DNA of 64,000 nt from Fidelibacterota bacterium (GTDB lineage Bacteria; Fidelibacterota; Marinisomatia; SCGC-AAA003-L08; D37C17): the NCBI GenBank assembly GCA_002717625.1, contig PBEF01000002.1, forward strand, positions 127,338-191,337, given 5' to 3'. This document shows, one piece after another, positions 1 through 8,527 of the stretch (positions are counted from its first letter, which is position 1; every line of letters starts with the position of its first letter). The position numbers were made by a program, and so were the translations under genes. The notes beneath the pieces are model-generated. The model ran no database searches and was not told where the DNA came from. It was given only the letters and a program-made list of their open reading frames with translations.

Positions 1-1
1 A

Positions 2-811
2 AAACATTTGTTGCCTAAATCTATAGATAGCCATGGTTTAAGAAAAAGTGAAATTGAAGTTAAGGATGAATCTTTATCTAAATTGATTGAATCTTATACT
101 AGAGAAGCTGGTGTTAGAAATCTTGAGAGACAGGTTTCTAATGTATGTCGAAAAACTGCTAAAGATATCGCGACAAAAGTTAAGAAAAAAGTTACTGTCA
201 CACCTGAGGTTGTGCATCAATATCTTGGTCCTGAAATATTTTTTTCAGATATTGCAGAAAGAGCTAGTAAACCTGGTGTTGTAGTAGGATTAGCTTGGAC
301 TGGGTTTGGTGGAGATATTTTATTTATAGAAGCATGTAAAATGCCTGGAAAAGGCATGCTTAAATTAACAGGTAAGCTAGGAGATGTAATGAAAGAGTCT
401 GCTCAAGCAGCATTTTCCTATGTGCGAACTAATGCAAAAAAGATAGGTCTGAATGAAAATTTTTACAAAAATAATGACATTCATATTCATGTTCCAGCAG
501 GTGCAATTCCAAAGGATGGACCTTCTGCTGGAGTATCTATGATTACAGCAATTGTTTCTTTGTTAACTAATAAACCTGTTAAAAGTTTCTTGGGGATGAC
601 AGGCGAAATATCTTTAAGAGGTAATGTTTTACCTATAGGAGGTTTAAAAGAAAAATCGACAGCTGCTCATCGTGCAGGATTGAAACAAATTATAGCTCCT
701 TATTTAAATGAAAAAGATTTAGAAGAGATTCCTCCTCAGGTAAAAAAAGATCTTAAAATAACATTTGTGAAAGATGTGCAAGATGTTATTAAATTAGCAC
801 TTGATAAATAG
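2..811 (+). CDS. lon: Lon protease, C-terminal part (truncated by window edge)
   Basis: This is the 3' portion of the ATP-dependent serine protease Lon, which degrades misfolded and regulatory proteins in the cytoplasm. The visible part (about 269 codons) covers the end of the AAA+ lid region (REAGVRNLERQ) and the whole C-terminal peptidase domain. The catalytic Ser lies in PKDGPSAGVS and the catalytic Lys in GGLKEKSTAAHRAG, so the Ser-Lys dyad is intact. The frame is open to the left edge (Lys-His precede the TTG at 8), so that TTG is an internal Leu and the true start lies outside the window. A tRNA-Val gene follows 8 bp after the stop. Confidence 0.97.
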   Translation, partial: KHLLPKSIDSHGLRKSEIEVKDESLSKLIESYTREAGVRNLERQVSNVCRKTAKDIATKVKKKVTVTPEVVHQYLGPEIFFSDIAERASKPGVVVGLAWTGFGGDILFIEACKMPGKGMLKLTGKLGDVMKESAQAAFSYVRTNAKKIGLNENFYKNNDIHIHVPAGAIPKDGPSAGVSMITAIVSLLTNKPVKSFLGMTGEISLRGNVLPIGGLKEKSTAAHRAGLKQIIAPYLNEKDLEEIPPQVKKDLKITFVKDVQDVIKLALDK

Positions 812-819
812 CTTATTTA

Positions 820-894
820 GGTCGAGTAACTCAGTTGGTTCAGAGTGCCGCCCTTACAAGGCGGAAGTCCGGGGTTCGAGTCCCTGCTCGACCA
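820..894 (+). tRNA. tRNA-Val (anticodon TAC)
   Basis: The sequence folds as a complete cloverleaf. The acceptor stem is GGTCGAG paired with CTCGACC (887-893) with discriminator A894. The anticodon stem CCGCC/GGCGG encloses the 7-nt loop CTTACAA with anticodon TAC at 855-857. The T-arm contains the usual GGTTCGAGTCC. The 3' CCA is not encoded. The gene lies just after lon and is followed by a strong terminator hairpin. Confidence 0.95.
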
Positions 895-901
895 CACCTT
901 T

Positions 902-930
902 AAAGCCCTTCTTATTTAGAAGGGCTTTTT
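902..930 (+). terminator. Rho-independent terminator after tRNA-Val
   Basis: An 11-bp inverted repeat (AAAGCCCTTCT at 902-912 with AGAAGGGCTTT at 918-928) has a short TATTT loop and ends in a run of Ts. It closes the lon/tRNA-Val transcript. On the other strand the same hairpin sits at the 3' end of the convergent secreted-protein gene and may serve both. Confidence 0.85.
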
Positions 931-2296
931 AGTTTAAAATTATATTGATAATCATTATAATATCTTGGATATTAATAATACTATCTTCATTAAGGTCGGC
1001 TGCAAATATTTGTATGCTGGAGAGTTCTATATCCCCTAATATAAAATTAATTACTATAACTAAATCTAATATATCAATAATACTATCTTGATTTAAATCT
1101 CCTGGAGTATAAATAAAAGAATCGAGTTGATTTATAAGAACTCTAATGCTTTCTTCTGTTGCAATTTTTGCAGTATCCCAATCAATATACCCTCCAACAT
1201 GAATGTGCCCAGCTGATATGCAATTCTGTATATTATTAAATTGGTTTAAATCTCTATACCATGTACCGTGGTAGGCCATGAATTCAGAAACGTATCTTCC
1301 TGGATCTCCATTGATATCAATGTATGGATTTAATCCAATATCTAATTCAGATATAGCGCCAACAATTTGATCCATTGGCAAATTTGAATTTCTTAGATGA
1401 AATGCGTCTTCATTAGAATCTGGAGGATTAGGTGTTGGTTGAAATGGAGATGTGAAATCATTGTACCAATTAGTTCGATTGTATGCATTATATTCTAATT
1501 CCCAACTTTGATCCATATATCCTCTGCTAAATGTAATGATTGCAATGGGATTGTGTTGATTTGCAATAGGCCAAAAATCTTCAGATGTATCTTGATAATC
1601 TACTTCTATATCTCCAAAGCCTTGCCCGCAACTTGAACAATCAGGATTGGAAAATTCAGGAAAATATGAAATAATATCATAACCTCTATTTTCCCAATTA
1701 TCTCCTTGCCATCCATTTGGGTTTAGACTCTCATTTTGACTAAAGTGTCTAATCATTTCATTTGTAGGGGGCCAATATCCTGTAACTAGTATAGTTGGTT
1801 CTTCTCTTTGATTGTTTCGTTTGTATAATATACTTTTTTCTTTAATATTGTATTTCCTTTTAAGGAGTTTATAGCTAGATATTTGTATAGGTAAATATTT
1901 TATAGAATCTGAAATATTTACTTCTATGATTATTGAATTCATATTTAGAGGCTTTGATTGAATTATTTGATTGTGCTCATAATATGGACCACTAAATATT
2001 TCTTTATTATTACTATTTAATATGAAAATTTTTTTATTTTGCTTATTAAGTAATGAAAATTCAATGTGAAATAATTCATCTATATCTAGATTTATTCCTA
2101 TTTGACAAATACTTTTATTACTGTTTATAGTAGAACACTCCATAGGTATTTCTACATTTAGAATATCATTAATGTTATAAAAAGAAGTTTTATTTGTACT
2201 GTTTAAATGCGATAGAGGAATTTCATGATTTATTAATTGCATCCATCCTATATTAACAATAATTAGAGTTATAATATATTTATATATAAAAGTCAT
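929..2296 (-). CDS. Secreted peptidase C15-like protein with C-terminal dockerin-like repeats
   Basis: A 455-residue protein with an N-terminal hydrophobic segment (about residues 4-19) that looks like a signal sequence. Residues about 166-392 resemble the pyroglutamyl-peptidase I (peptidase C15) fold: an ILVTGYWPP start, WELEYNAYN where the family has its catalytic Glu, PGRYVSEF where it has a YVCN-type Cys motif, and GHIHVGG with the catalytic-type His366. The position expected to be Cys is Ser337, so classical activity is doubtful. Residues 399-455 form two dockerin-like repeats (GDLNQDSIIDILD and ADLNEDSIINIQD). The fold assignment is inferred from motifs only; the C-terminal repeats are clear. 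Confidence 0.6.
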   Translation of the reverse strand: MTFIYKYIITLIIVNIGWMQLINHEIPLSHLNSTNKTSFYNINDILNVEIPMECSTINSNKSICQIGINLDIDELFHIEFSLLNKQNKKIFILNSNNKEIFSGPYYEHNQIIQSKPLNMNSIIIEVNISDSIKYLPIQISSYKLLKRKYNIKEKSILYKRNNQREEPTILVTGYWPPTNEMIRHFSQNESLNPNGWQGDNWENRGYDIISYFPEFSNPDCSSCGQGFGDIEVDYQDTSEDFWPIANQHNPIAIITFSRGYMDQSWELEYNAYNRTNWYNDFTSPFQPTPNPPDSNEDAFHLRNSNLPMDQIVGAISELDIGLNPYIDINGDPGRYVSEFMAYHGTWYRDLNQFNNIQNCISAGHIHVGGYIDWDTAKIATEESIRVLINQLDSFIYTPGDLNQDSIIDILDLVIVINFILGDIELSSIQIFAADLNEDSIINIQDIIMIINIILN

Positions 2297-2381
2297 AATT
2301 GTTTTATCCTGATAAGTAAAATAATATTAAATTAATAATATAGAATTAATTTATGTTAAATTAATTAAAAAGAGAAAAGAA

Positions 2382-3077
2382 ATGAACCTATTTGATAAAG
2401 ATTTAATTATAACACTTATATTGCTATTTTCTACTAATGCATTAGGTTATATGTATTCTTATTTAATTGCATCTAAAAAAATAGGCGTTAATATGCAAAT
2501 TCAGCCAAATTCAAATAGAGAATTAAAATATTTAAGGAAACATACTCCATTATTTATTATTAATGTATTTACTTTGATGTTTTTTGTTTTTATAGGCTTT
2601 TTATTTTTTAAAGATTTTATTATAAAGCCGCAAGCTGATTTCTATTTTACACAAATTTCATTTCAATTATTTATTATTTTAATTTTTGATGATACATTTT
2701 TTTATTTTTTACATAGGTTGATGCATGAAAATAAATATATTTATTCTAAAGTTCATAAAATACATCATAGGGCCAACTCTCCCATACCAATTGATTATAT
2801 CTATGTACACCCTTTAGAGTGGATGTCTGGCTTTATAGGCCCCTTTATAGGAATATTATGTATGGGTGGAGTATCTTTGTATACTTTTTGGATGTATCTT
2901 TTTATACGAAATTTTCATGAAATTGCGATTCATTCAGGTTTAAAAACATCAAATTTATTTTCTTTAATTCCTTTTTATGGTACAAATGAACATCATGATG
3001 TTCATCATGCAAAAAGAGAAGGAAATTATTCTTCTACATTTACAGTATGGGATTATATTTTGAAAACAAAAATATAA
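2382..3077 (+). CDS. Fatty acid hydroxylase / sterol desaturase superfamily membrane protein
   Basis: A 231-residue integral membrane protein. It carries the three histidine boxes of the fatty acid hydroxylase/sterol desaturase superfamily: HRLMH (111-115), HKIHH (125-129) and HHDVHH (204-209). These ligate a di-iron centre that hydroxylates or desaturates lipid substrates. Hydrophobic segments lie near residues 8-30, 56-78, 90-110 and 150-175. A purine-rich ribosome binding region (AAAAGAGAAAAGA) precedes the ATG. It is transcribed divergently from the peptidase C15-like gene and alone in its orientation, so its substrate (sterol, hopanoid, carotenoid or fatty acid) cannot be told from context. 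Confidence 0.85.
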   Translation: MNLFDKDLIITLILLFSTNALGYMYSYLIASKKIGVNMQIQPNSNRELKYLRKHTPLFIINVFTLMFFVFIGFLFFKDFIIKPQADFYFTQISFQLFIILIFDDTFFYFLHRLMHENKYIYSKVHKIHHRANSPIPIDYIYVHPLEWMSGFIGPFIGILCMGGVSLYTFWMYLFIRNFHEIAIHSGLKTSNLFSLIPFYGTNEHHDVHHAKREGNYSSTFTVWDYILKTKI

Positions 3078-3149
3078 TTTTGTGATATTAATTTCATTTT
3101 TTATTATTAAATATTATTAATTTTTAGATATTTTAATAAAAAGGCTAGT

Positions 3150-4667
3150 ATGTTTATTGTTAATATTCAAATTTTTGTTTTGTTTTTATTGTCATTTATA
3201 ATTGCAGATTCTAAAATCATTCCATCTGATGGAAATTTTGATGATAGATTTGGAAAAGCTGTTTCTATAACTGAAAATTGGCTTGCAATAGGGGCAAATA
3301 GAGATGATGATAATGGTTCTAACTCTGGTTCAGTCTATGTTTACAGTTATGAAAATTCTCAAGTTTTAGAAGAGTATAAAATTACGGCTTATGATGGTGA
3401 TTATAATGACTATTTTGGAAAATCTGTTGCTATTGATGAAAATTGGTTAGTTATAGGTTCTCTTTATGATAATGTCAATGGCGAGAAATCAGGTTCTGTT
3501 TACATTTATTATTACGATGGTTTGAATTGGCAATTTCATACTAAGTTAGTTCCTCATGATGGTAGTCCATATGATAGATTTGGTTATTCTGTTGATATTA
3601 ATGAGAATAATATAGTTGTTGGAGCAGTATATGATGATGATATGGGTGAAGATTCAGGCTCTGTATATCTTTATTCTAATAGCTCTAATTCTTGGGTATT
3701 AGAGGGTAAACTTTTTTCGAGTAATCAAGAGGCGGATGATTTTTTTGGTGCTAGCTTATCAATTGAATCAGATAAAATTGCTGTTGGTTCTGTATATAAT
3801 GATCAAAATGGTTTTAATTCTGGTTCCGTTACAATATTTTCTTATGATGCTTTAAATGGTTGGCAAGAGCAACAAATTGTTTTAGCTCCTGATGCTAGTG
3901 AATATGATTTATTTGGTAATGATGTTGATATTCATAATGGAAGGTTAATTGTTGGAGCTTTTCATAAAGATACCGATTATATTAATTCGGGATCAGTTTA
4001 TATATATGATTATTTTAATGGTATGTTTAATTTTAATCTTAGTATATATCCTGATGACCGTTCGATTAATGATAATTTTGGATTATCTGTATCAATTTTT
4101 AATGATTATATTTCCGTTGGCTCTATTGATGATGATAATGGTATAAATTCAGGAGCAGTTTATATTTACGAAGTGGGGGAATCATCTATTTTAAATCAAG
4201 TCAAATATATCCCTGAAGATGTATCTGAATATGATGAATTTAGTGGTTCTATATCTTTATATCATAATCAATTACTTGTTGGTTCTCAGTTTGATGATGA
4301 TTTAGGAGATTCTTCTGGTTCAGCATATATAGTTACCTATAAAGGTTGCTCTGATGAATTGGCATGTAATTATAATCCTGGTTTATTAGAAGATAACAGT
4401 GAATGTGTATTTGAAGTAAATGGATTTGATTGTGATGGGAATTGTAGTCAGGAAATTGATGAATGTGGTGTGTGTGGAGGTGGGGGTGTTAATGGAGATG
4501 TTAATTATGATTTTAGTACAGATATTCTTGATGTTGTTTTAGTCCTAGATTATATTTTAGAACAAAATATTTATGCTATCAATATATGCTCAGTTGATAT
4601 GAATATGAATTCTATTTTAAATATAACAGATATTATTATTATGCTAGATTTTATCTTAGATAGGTAG
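3150..4667 (+). CDS. Secreted beta-propeller (FG-GAP-like, seven repeats) with Cys-rich module and dockerin-like tail
   Basis: A 505-residue exported protein (hydrophobic signal at residues 1-18). Seven repeats of about 45-50 residues each contain an FG core, an (I/V)(A/V)(I/V)G strand, an acidic DDD-NG loop and SGSVY(V/I)Y. This predicts a seven-bladed propeller with Ca-binding loops. A Cys-rich module follows (CSDELACNYNPGL, then DECGVCGGGG), a type common at the C-termini of surface proteins in Marinimicrobia and other marine bacteria. The last 57 residues are a dockerin-like pair beginning GDVNYDFSTDILD. It is probably an adhesion or surface protein; no catalytic motif is visible. It converges with the acylase gene, one base apart. 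Confidence 0.8.
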   Translation: MFIVNIQIFVLFLLSFIIADSKIIPSDGNFDDRFGKAVSITENWLAIGANRDDDNGSNSGSVYVYSYENSQVLEEYKITAYDGDYNDYFGKSVAIDENWLVIGSLYDNVNGEKSGSVYIYYYDGLNWQFHTKLVPHDGSPYDRFGYSVDINENNIVVGAVYDDDMGEDSGSVYLYSNSSNSWVLEGKLFSSNQEADDFFGASLSIESDKIAVGSVYNDQNGFNSGSVTIFSYDALNGWQEQQIVLAPDASEYDLFGNDVDIHNGRLIVGAFHKDTDYINSGSVYIYDYFNGMFNFNLSIYPDDRSINDNFGLSVSIFNDYISVGSIDDDNGINSGAVYIYEVGESSILNQVKYIPEDVSEYDEFSGSISLYHNQLLVGSQFDDDLGDSSGSAYIVTYKGCSDELACNYNPGLLEDNSECVFEVNGFDCDGNCSQEIDECGVCGGGGVNGDVNYDFSTDILDVVLVLDYILEQNIYAINICSVDMNMNSILNITDIIIMLDFILDR

Positions 4668-4668
4668 T

Positions 4669-6810
4669 TTAATAAATAATTCGGATTGAGTGAGCTTGTT
4701 TAATAATCTGATTTATATCTAAAGAAGTTTGTTTTAAAGCCTCTTTTGAGAATAAGTAAGTTTGGTCAGAATAATGTGAAGATTTTTTATTATTCGTTGC
4801 AGAGCCAAATTGATGTATAGTCTCAGATTTTATATTTCCATCTTTATCCCATTGTATTAGAGCCATATATGCATCTCCTGCAACTGCTTTTAATAATCCT
4901 TTTTTTGTTTTTGTTCCATAGATTGCTCTTAATATATCAGGTCCTCCAGATAAAGGAAGGATAATATCTCCTCTGATTAGTTTATTAATGTCGCCCCATG
5001 GAGTATTTATACTTTTATGATGTTTTTTAAGAAATTTTACTCCTTTGTTTAAATTTTTTATTATCATTTGATCTGTTATGTTTTCAATGGGGTAATCTAT
5101 AAATCTTCCAAAACTAATAATTGGAAGAGCTGCATTTGTATTATTTATATTGGTTGCAAGGTTCCAGTTTGATAAAGTTAAAAATATGTTTTTATTTTGG
5201 ATACCTTTTTTATTTTTTACTAAATCAATAGCTTTATTAGTTATTTGTGCAATATTTGATGTTTTTGAATATTTTAAATCAAATTTAATTGCTTTAAAAT
5301 TTTCATATGTGATTAAATCTTTATTAGAAAAAAGATATTCGGCTCTTATCGAACGATTTGTGTTATTTGACTCTATACCAATATATTCTTTTGAATTGTT
5401 GTTAATACTCTGATTGAGCGTATAAATAGGTGAATTATTACAATTTTGTATGTATCCTGAGGGAGGGTTTAATACTTGGGGTAATTGTTCGTATTTTACA
5501 AATTCTTTCCAAAGAGTTTTAGATGTATTGCCAGGGACAACACCTGCCCAGTTATATGAACTGCTTCTTATTGGTAGTTTTGCATTATATAGATAGAAGA
5601 TATTTCCTTCTTTATCAGCGTATCCTGTATTAAACATTGGTAAAGCAGTCATTGACATTGCATTATTAAAATCTTCTAAGTTTTTTGCTTTATTCATTTT
5701 ATACCATTGTTCAATAATTTTGATATTATCTTCCCAGCTATAACGTATTGCATATGTAGCATGTTTTCCTTTTATTACAGGCCCGTATATAGACCAGTAT
5801 GCAGGTTCTGAATGCATTACACCTATTTTCCCGATACCCTTTATACCAATATCAACATTATATTTTTCTAAATTGATCCATTCACCATCAAATAAATATT
5901 GATTTTCATTTTTTGGATTAATTGTGAGTTCATATATATCTAATATATCAGGATTATTTACTGTATGTCCCCAACCTAAATGGTTATTGTATCCAACTAA
6001 AATCACAGGGCTTCCAGGGAATAATCCTCCGCTAATGTTTAAGCCTTCTTCACTGTAAATATGAGCTTCATACCATGCAAGATCTCCGCTCCATGGTTGG
6101 TGAGAGTTTATAGCTAGAAAAGTTGATTGATCTGATGTTATTTTGGGTGATACTGCAAATACATTTGATCCCTTTGTTATGATATTTATTTTATCATCAA
6201 TTGTAAATGTTCGTGGAATTTCATTTGGTTTTTTCGTGTAAAGAGCAGATAAGAAAATAGGTAAATCAAAGAAAAAAGGACTTTTATAAATAAAGCCTGC
6301 AATAATATCTTCAGGTTCTACTGGATATATATATTGCTCTATATTGGGATTTTTTTCAATATAATAATTTATTCCATTAGCATATCCTTCGCACAATAAA
6401 TGAGTTTCTTTGCTTAATTTATTTTCATATTCTTTTTCAACAGTATCCCATATTTTAAGTAATCCTACCAAGTAATCAAGAGATGCATTGATTTTATTTT
6501 GCCCTGAACCATATATTGAAGCATATTCCCCTCTTGTTCGAAGCAAAAGATCATGTATGGTTTTAAAGTCATCTTCTGAATGAGCATATGCTAATCCAAA
6601 AGCAGCATCTGCATCTTTTTTCCCGAAAATATGAGGAACGCCCCAATTATCTCTAATTATTATTAAATTTCCATTATCAAACAAACTCTCTTCTGATATG
6701 GTGTTTATCTTTATTTCATTATTAAGTTCGTTTTTTGTAGGAATAAAATCTTTTCTAATAGTACATGAGCTGAGTATTAATAGTAGGAATATAAACAGTA
6801 TTCTTTTCAT
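4669..6810 (-). CDS. Penicillin acylase / acyl-homoserine lactone acylase family lipoprotein
   Basis: A 713-residue Ntn-hydrolase of the penicillin amidase family (S45), which cleaves amide bonds of N-acyl compounds after autocatalytic maturation into two chains. The N-terminus is a lipoprotein signal with lipobox LILSSC (Cys16). IIRDNWGVPHIFG and FGLAYAHSEDDF are typical of the alpha chain. The beta chain would begin at Ser215 within KGSNVF, the family's nucleophile motif. The protein is therefore probably periplasmic or outer-membrane anchored. The stop of the upstream DUF962 gene shares one base with this start, so the two are probably co-transcribed. The substrate is unknown: AHL, beta-lactam and other acylamides are all possible. 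Confidence 0.88.
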   Translation of the reverse strand: MKRILFIFLLLILSSCTIRKDFIPTKNELNNEIKINTISEESLFDNGNLIIIRDNWGVPHIFGKKDADAAFGLAYAHSEDDFKTIHDLLLRTRGEYASIYGSGQNKINASLDYLVGLLKIWDTVEKEYENKLSKETHLLCEGYANGINYYIEKNPNIEQYIYPVEPEDIIAGFIYKSPFFFDLPIFLSALYTKKPNEIPRTFTIDDKINIITKGSNVFAVSPKITSDQSTFLAINSHQPWSGDLAWYEAHIYSEEGLNISGGLFPGSPVILVGYNNHLGWGHTVNNPDILDIYELTINPKNENQYLFDGEWINLEKYNVDIGIKGIGKIGVMHSEPAYWSIYGPVIKGKHATYAIRYSWEDNIKIIEQWYKMNKAKNLEDFNNAMSMTALPMFNTGYADKEGNIFYLYNAKLPIRSSSYNWAGVVPGNTSKTLWKEFVKYEQLPQVLNPPSGYIQNCNNSPIYTLNQSINNNSKEYIGIESNNTNRSIRAEYLFSNKDLITYENFKAIKFDLKYSKTSNIAQITNKAIDLVKNKKGIQNKNIFLTLSNWNLATNINNTNAALPIISFGRFIDYPIENITDQMIIKNLNKGVKFLKKHHKSINTPWGDINKLIRGDIILPLSGGPDILRAIYGTKTKKGLLKAVAGDAYMALIQWDKDGNIKSETIHQFGSATNNKKSSHYSDQTYLFSKEALKQTSLDINQIIKQAHSIRIIY

Positions 6811-7283
6811 TATATTTTTATATTTAGCTTGTTATATATAAACGACAATAGCCATAAAGGTCCAATTAATAAAAACTGCAAATCTTTTAAAAAAGCTGGT
6901 TTTTTACCTTCTATTTTATGTCCTATAAATTGTCCGATCCATGCTACTGTAAAAATTAATATATATATTAAGAGTAATTTCTTTGTTTCCATTGTGCTGA
7001 TAATATCTATTATAGTTATAAAAGTTACTGAGATTAATAACATTCCTATCGCTAGATTCTTTGAAAGTTTTAGATAGTAGAATATTACTCCCATAATAAA
7101 AAAACTTAATATGCTAATTTTATATATTGATTCATTAAATGTAAATGTGAAAGGCTTTATTAAAGATAAAAGTCCAAACAAGCTAAACATAATAAGAGGA
7201 ATGCATATCCAATGAATTAGTTTATTAGTTTTATTCTTATGATATAGAGCATATTCATTATTCCATTCATATATATTTTTCAT
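6810..7283 (-). CDS. DUF962 / Mpo1-like membrane protein
   Basis: A 157-residue protein with about four membrane segments. It carries the N-terminal motif YALYHKNKTNKLIHWICIPL (His15, Asn20, His24) and the C-terminal GQFIGHKIEGKKPAFLKD, both typical of the DUF962/YGL010w family. The yeast member Mpo1 is an Fe(II)-dependent dioxygenase in alpha-oxidation of 2-hydroxy fatty acids, and the conserved histidines are its metal ligands. Whether the bacterial protein has that activity is not established. It lies between the DUF3228-like gene (13 bp upstream) and the acylase in an apparent three-gene minus-strand operon. Confidence 0.8.
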   Translation of the reverse strand: MKNIYEWNNEYALYHKNKTNKLIHWICIPLIMFSLFGLLSLIKPFTFTFNESIYKISILSFFIMGVIFYYLKLSKNLAIGMLLISVTFITIIDIISTMETKKLLLIYILIFTVAWIGQFIGHKIEGKKPAFLKDLQFLLIGPLWLLSFIYNKLNIKI

Positions 7284-7296
7284 AAAACCCCTCAGT

Positions 7297-7869
7297 TTAT
7301 TTTAATAGTGCATATTGTTGCCAAAACCTAACACCTTCAGCCCATTGTTTAGATGAATATTTCCCTTTGGTTCCACCAGGAAGCTCTAATTGATTTCTCA
7401 TCATAGTAACAGGACCCATAGGCAATTCTTTAATTTCCTTGGGAATTGCATGAAATGCAATAAGCTCCCAGTATTTATTAGTTTCTCTTTCATTTGTTTC
7501 TTCTAATACATCATAGCGATATAAGATAAGATCCACTCCTCCAATTTCTAAAGGAGTACCATTTAAAGCTTTTGTGCTAATATATAATTCCTCATTATGT
7601 CTTCTTTTCTTTGGAATTGATTCAAATCTAGTATTTTCATTTATTTTAATAATAGGGCATATGAAGCGTTTAAGTAATTTCCTGTCTACTGATATTAATA
7701 TTACGCCTTCCCTATATCCTCTTCTAAACTCTTTATTTAAGAGTTTTTTTTCAGCATGTTCAGCAATTTTTTTAAAGGTGAGTGTAGAATAAGTTTTTCC
7801 AGAGCCTTCAATTTGACGTTTTATAAAATTTCCAACCCCTACATTGTATTTGTTTTTAGGTGTACTCAT
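7297..7869 (-). CDS. Conserved hypothetical protein, possibly DUF3228 family
   Basis: A 190-residue soluble protein with no signal peptide or membrane segment. It has a GYREGVILISVD strand-like segment near residue 55, a basic middle (PKKRRHNEE) and a conserved-looking C-terminus (PMGPVTMMRNQLELPGG, then KQWAEGVRFWQQYALL). The GYR-GV-L pattern and length suggest DUF3228, but this is recalled from memory and not certain. No catalytic residues can be named. It is the first gene of the minus-strand group that continues into DUF962 and the acylase. Confidence 0.6.
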   Translation of the reverse strand: MSTPKNKYNVGVGNFIKRQIEGSGKTYSTLTFKKIAEHAEKKLLNKEFRRGYREGVILISVDRKLLKRFICPIIKINENTRFESIPKKRRHNEELYISTKALNGTPLEIGGVDLILYRYDVLEETNERETNKYWELIAFHAIPKEIKELPMGPVTMMRNQLELPGGTKGKYSSKQWAEGVRFWQQYALLK

Positions 7870-7944
7870 TAATGTAATTATTTATTAGTTTATGTATATC
7901 AATAATATATATAAAAACTATACTTAATAGAAGGAATAAATACA

Positions 7945-8475
7945 TTGGAAGAAAATAAAAAAACATTAAATCAGATTCTTGATGATTATCATAATATAGA
8001 AGCTAAAATAATAGAAAATGAAGGTGAAATTGATACTTCTATTGAAGATTTATTGAATATTAATAAAGCTGAATTAGAAAATAAATTAGATGGTTATGAA
8101 GGATTTGTTAAGTATCTAGATGGGCAAATCAATTATTTGAAAAATATGGAAGCTCATTATTTAAAAAGAAGAAAAATTTTAGAAAAAACAGTAAATAATT
8201 GTAAGCAATCGATGGTTAGAGCCCTATCGCTTATAGAATCGACAAAGGTTAAAACACCTAATTATAATTTTAGTTTATGTGAATCTGAAAGTTGGAGCGC
8301 CAGCTTAGATGGCATTGATAGGGATGAAAGAGCACGATTGATAAAGGATGGATTTGCTGAAAATATTTTCAAATTATCCATGAGTAGCCTTAAAACTCAT
8401 TACAAATCATCTCCTGAGAAAGATGTCCCTGAATGGATTGAGGTCACAAAAAAGCCCTATATAAGAGTATCTTAA
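7945..8475 (+). CDS. Siphovirus Gp157-like protein
   Basis: A 176-residue protein with a TTG start preceded by AGAAGGAATAA. Residues about 1-90 are charged and predicted coiled-coil (YLDGQINYLKNMEAHYLKRR, then ILEKTVNNCKQSM). The C-terminal half has the Gp157 signature: TPNYNFSLCESESW, a short strand, then EWIEVTKKPYIRV. Gp157 proteins come from siphophages and their role is poorly defined. No phage structural or integration gene lies nearby, so this is either a domesticated phage gene or a chromosomal member of the family. It converges with the CapA-containing giant gene. Confidence 0.65.
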   Translation: MEENKKTLNQILDDYHNIEAKIIENEGEIDTSIEDLLNINKAELENKLDGYEGFVKYLDGQINYLKNMEAHYLKRRKILEKTVNNCKQSMVRALSLIESTKVKTPNYNFSLCESESWSASLDGIDRDERARLIKDGFAENIFKLSMSSLKTHYKSSPEKDVPEWIEVTKKPYIRVS

Positions 8476-8527
8476 ACCATATATTTTAAAAATAGTTACA
8501 AGTTTTATATAAAGTATTATTTAATAT

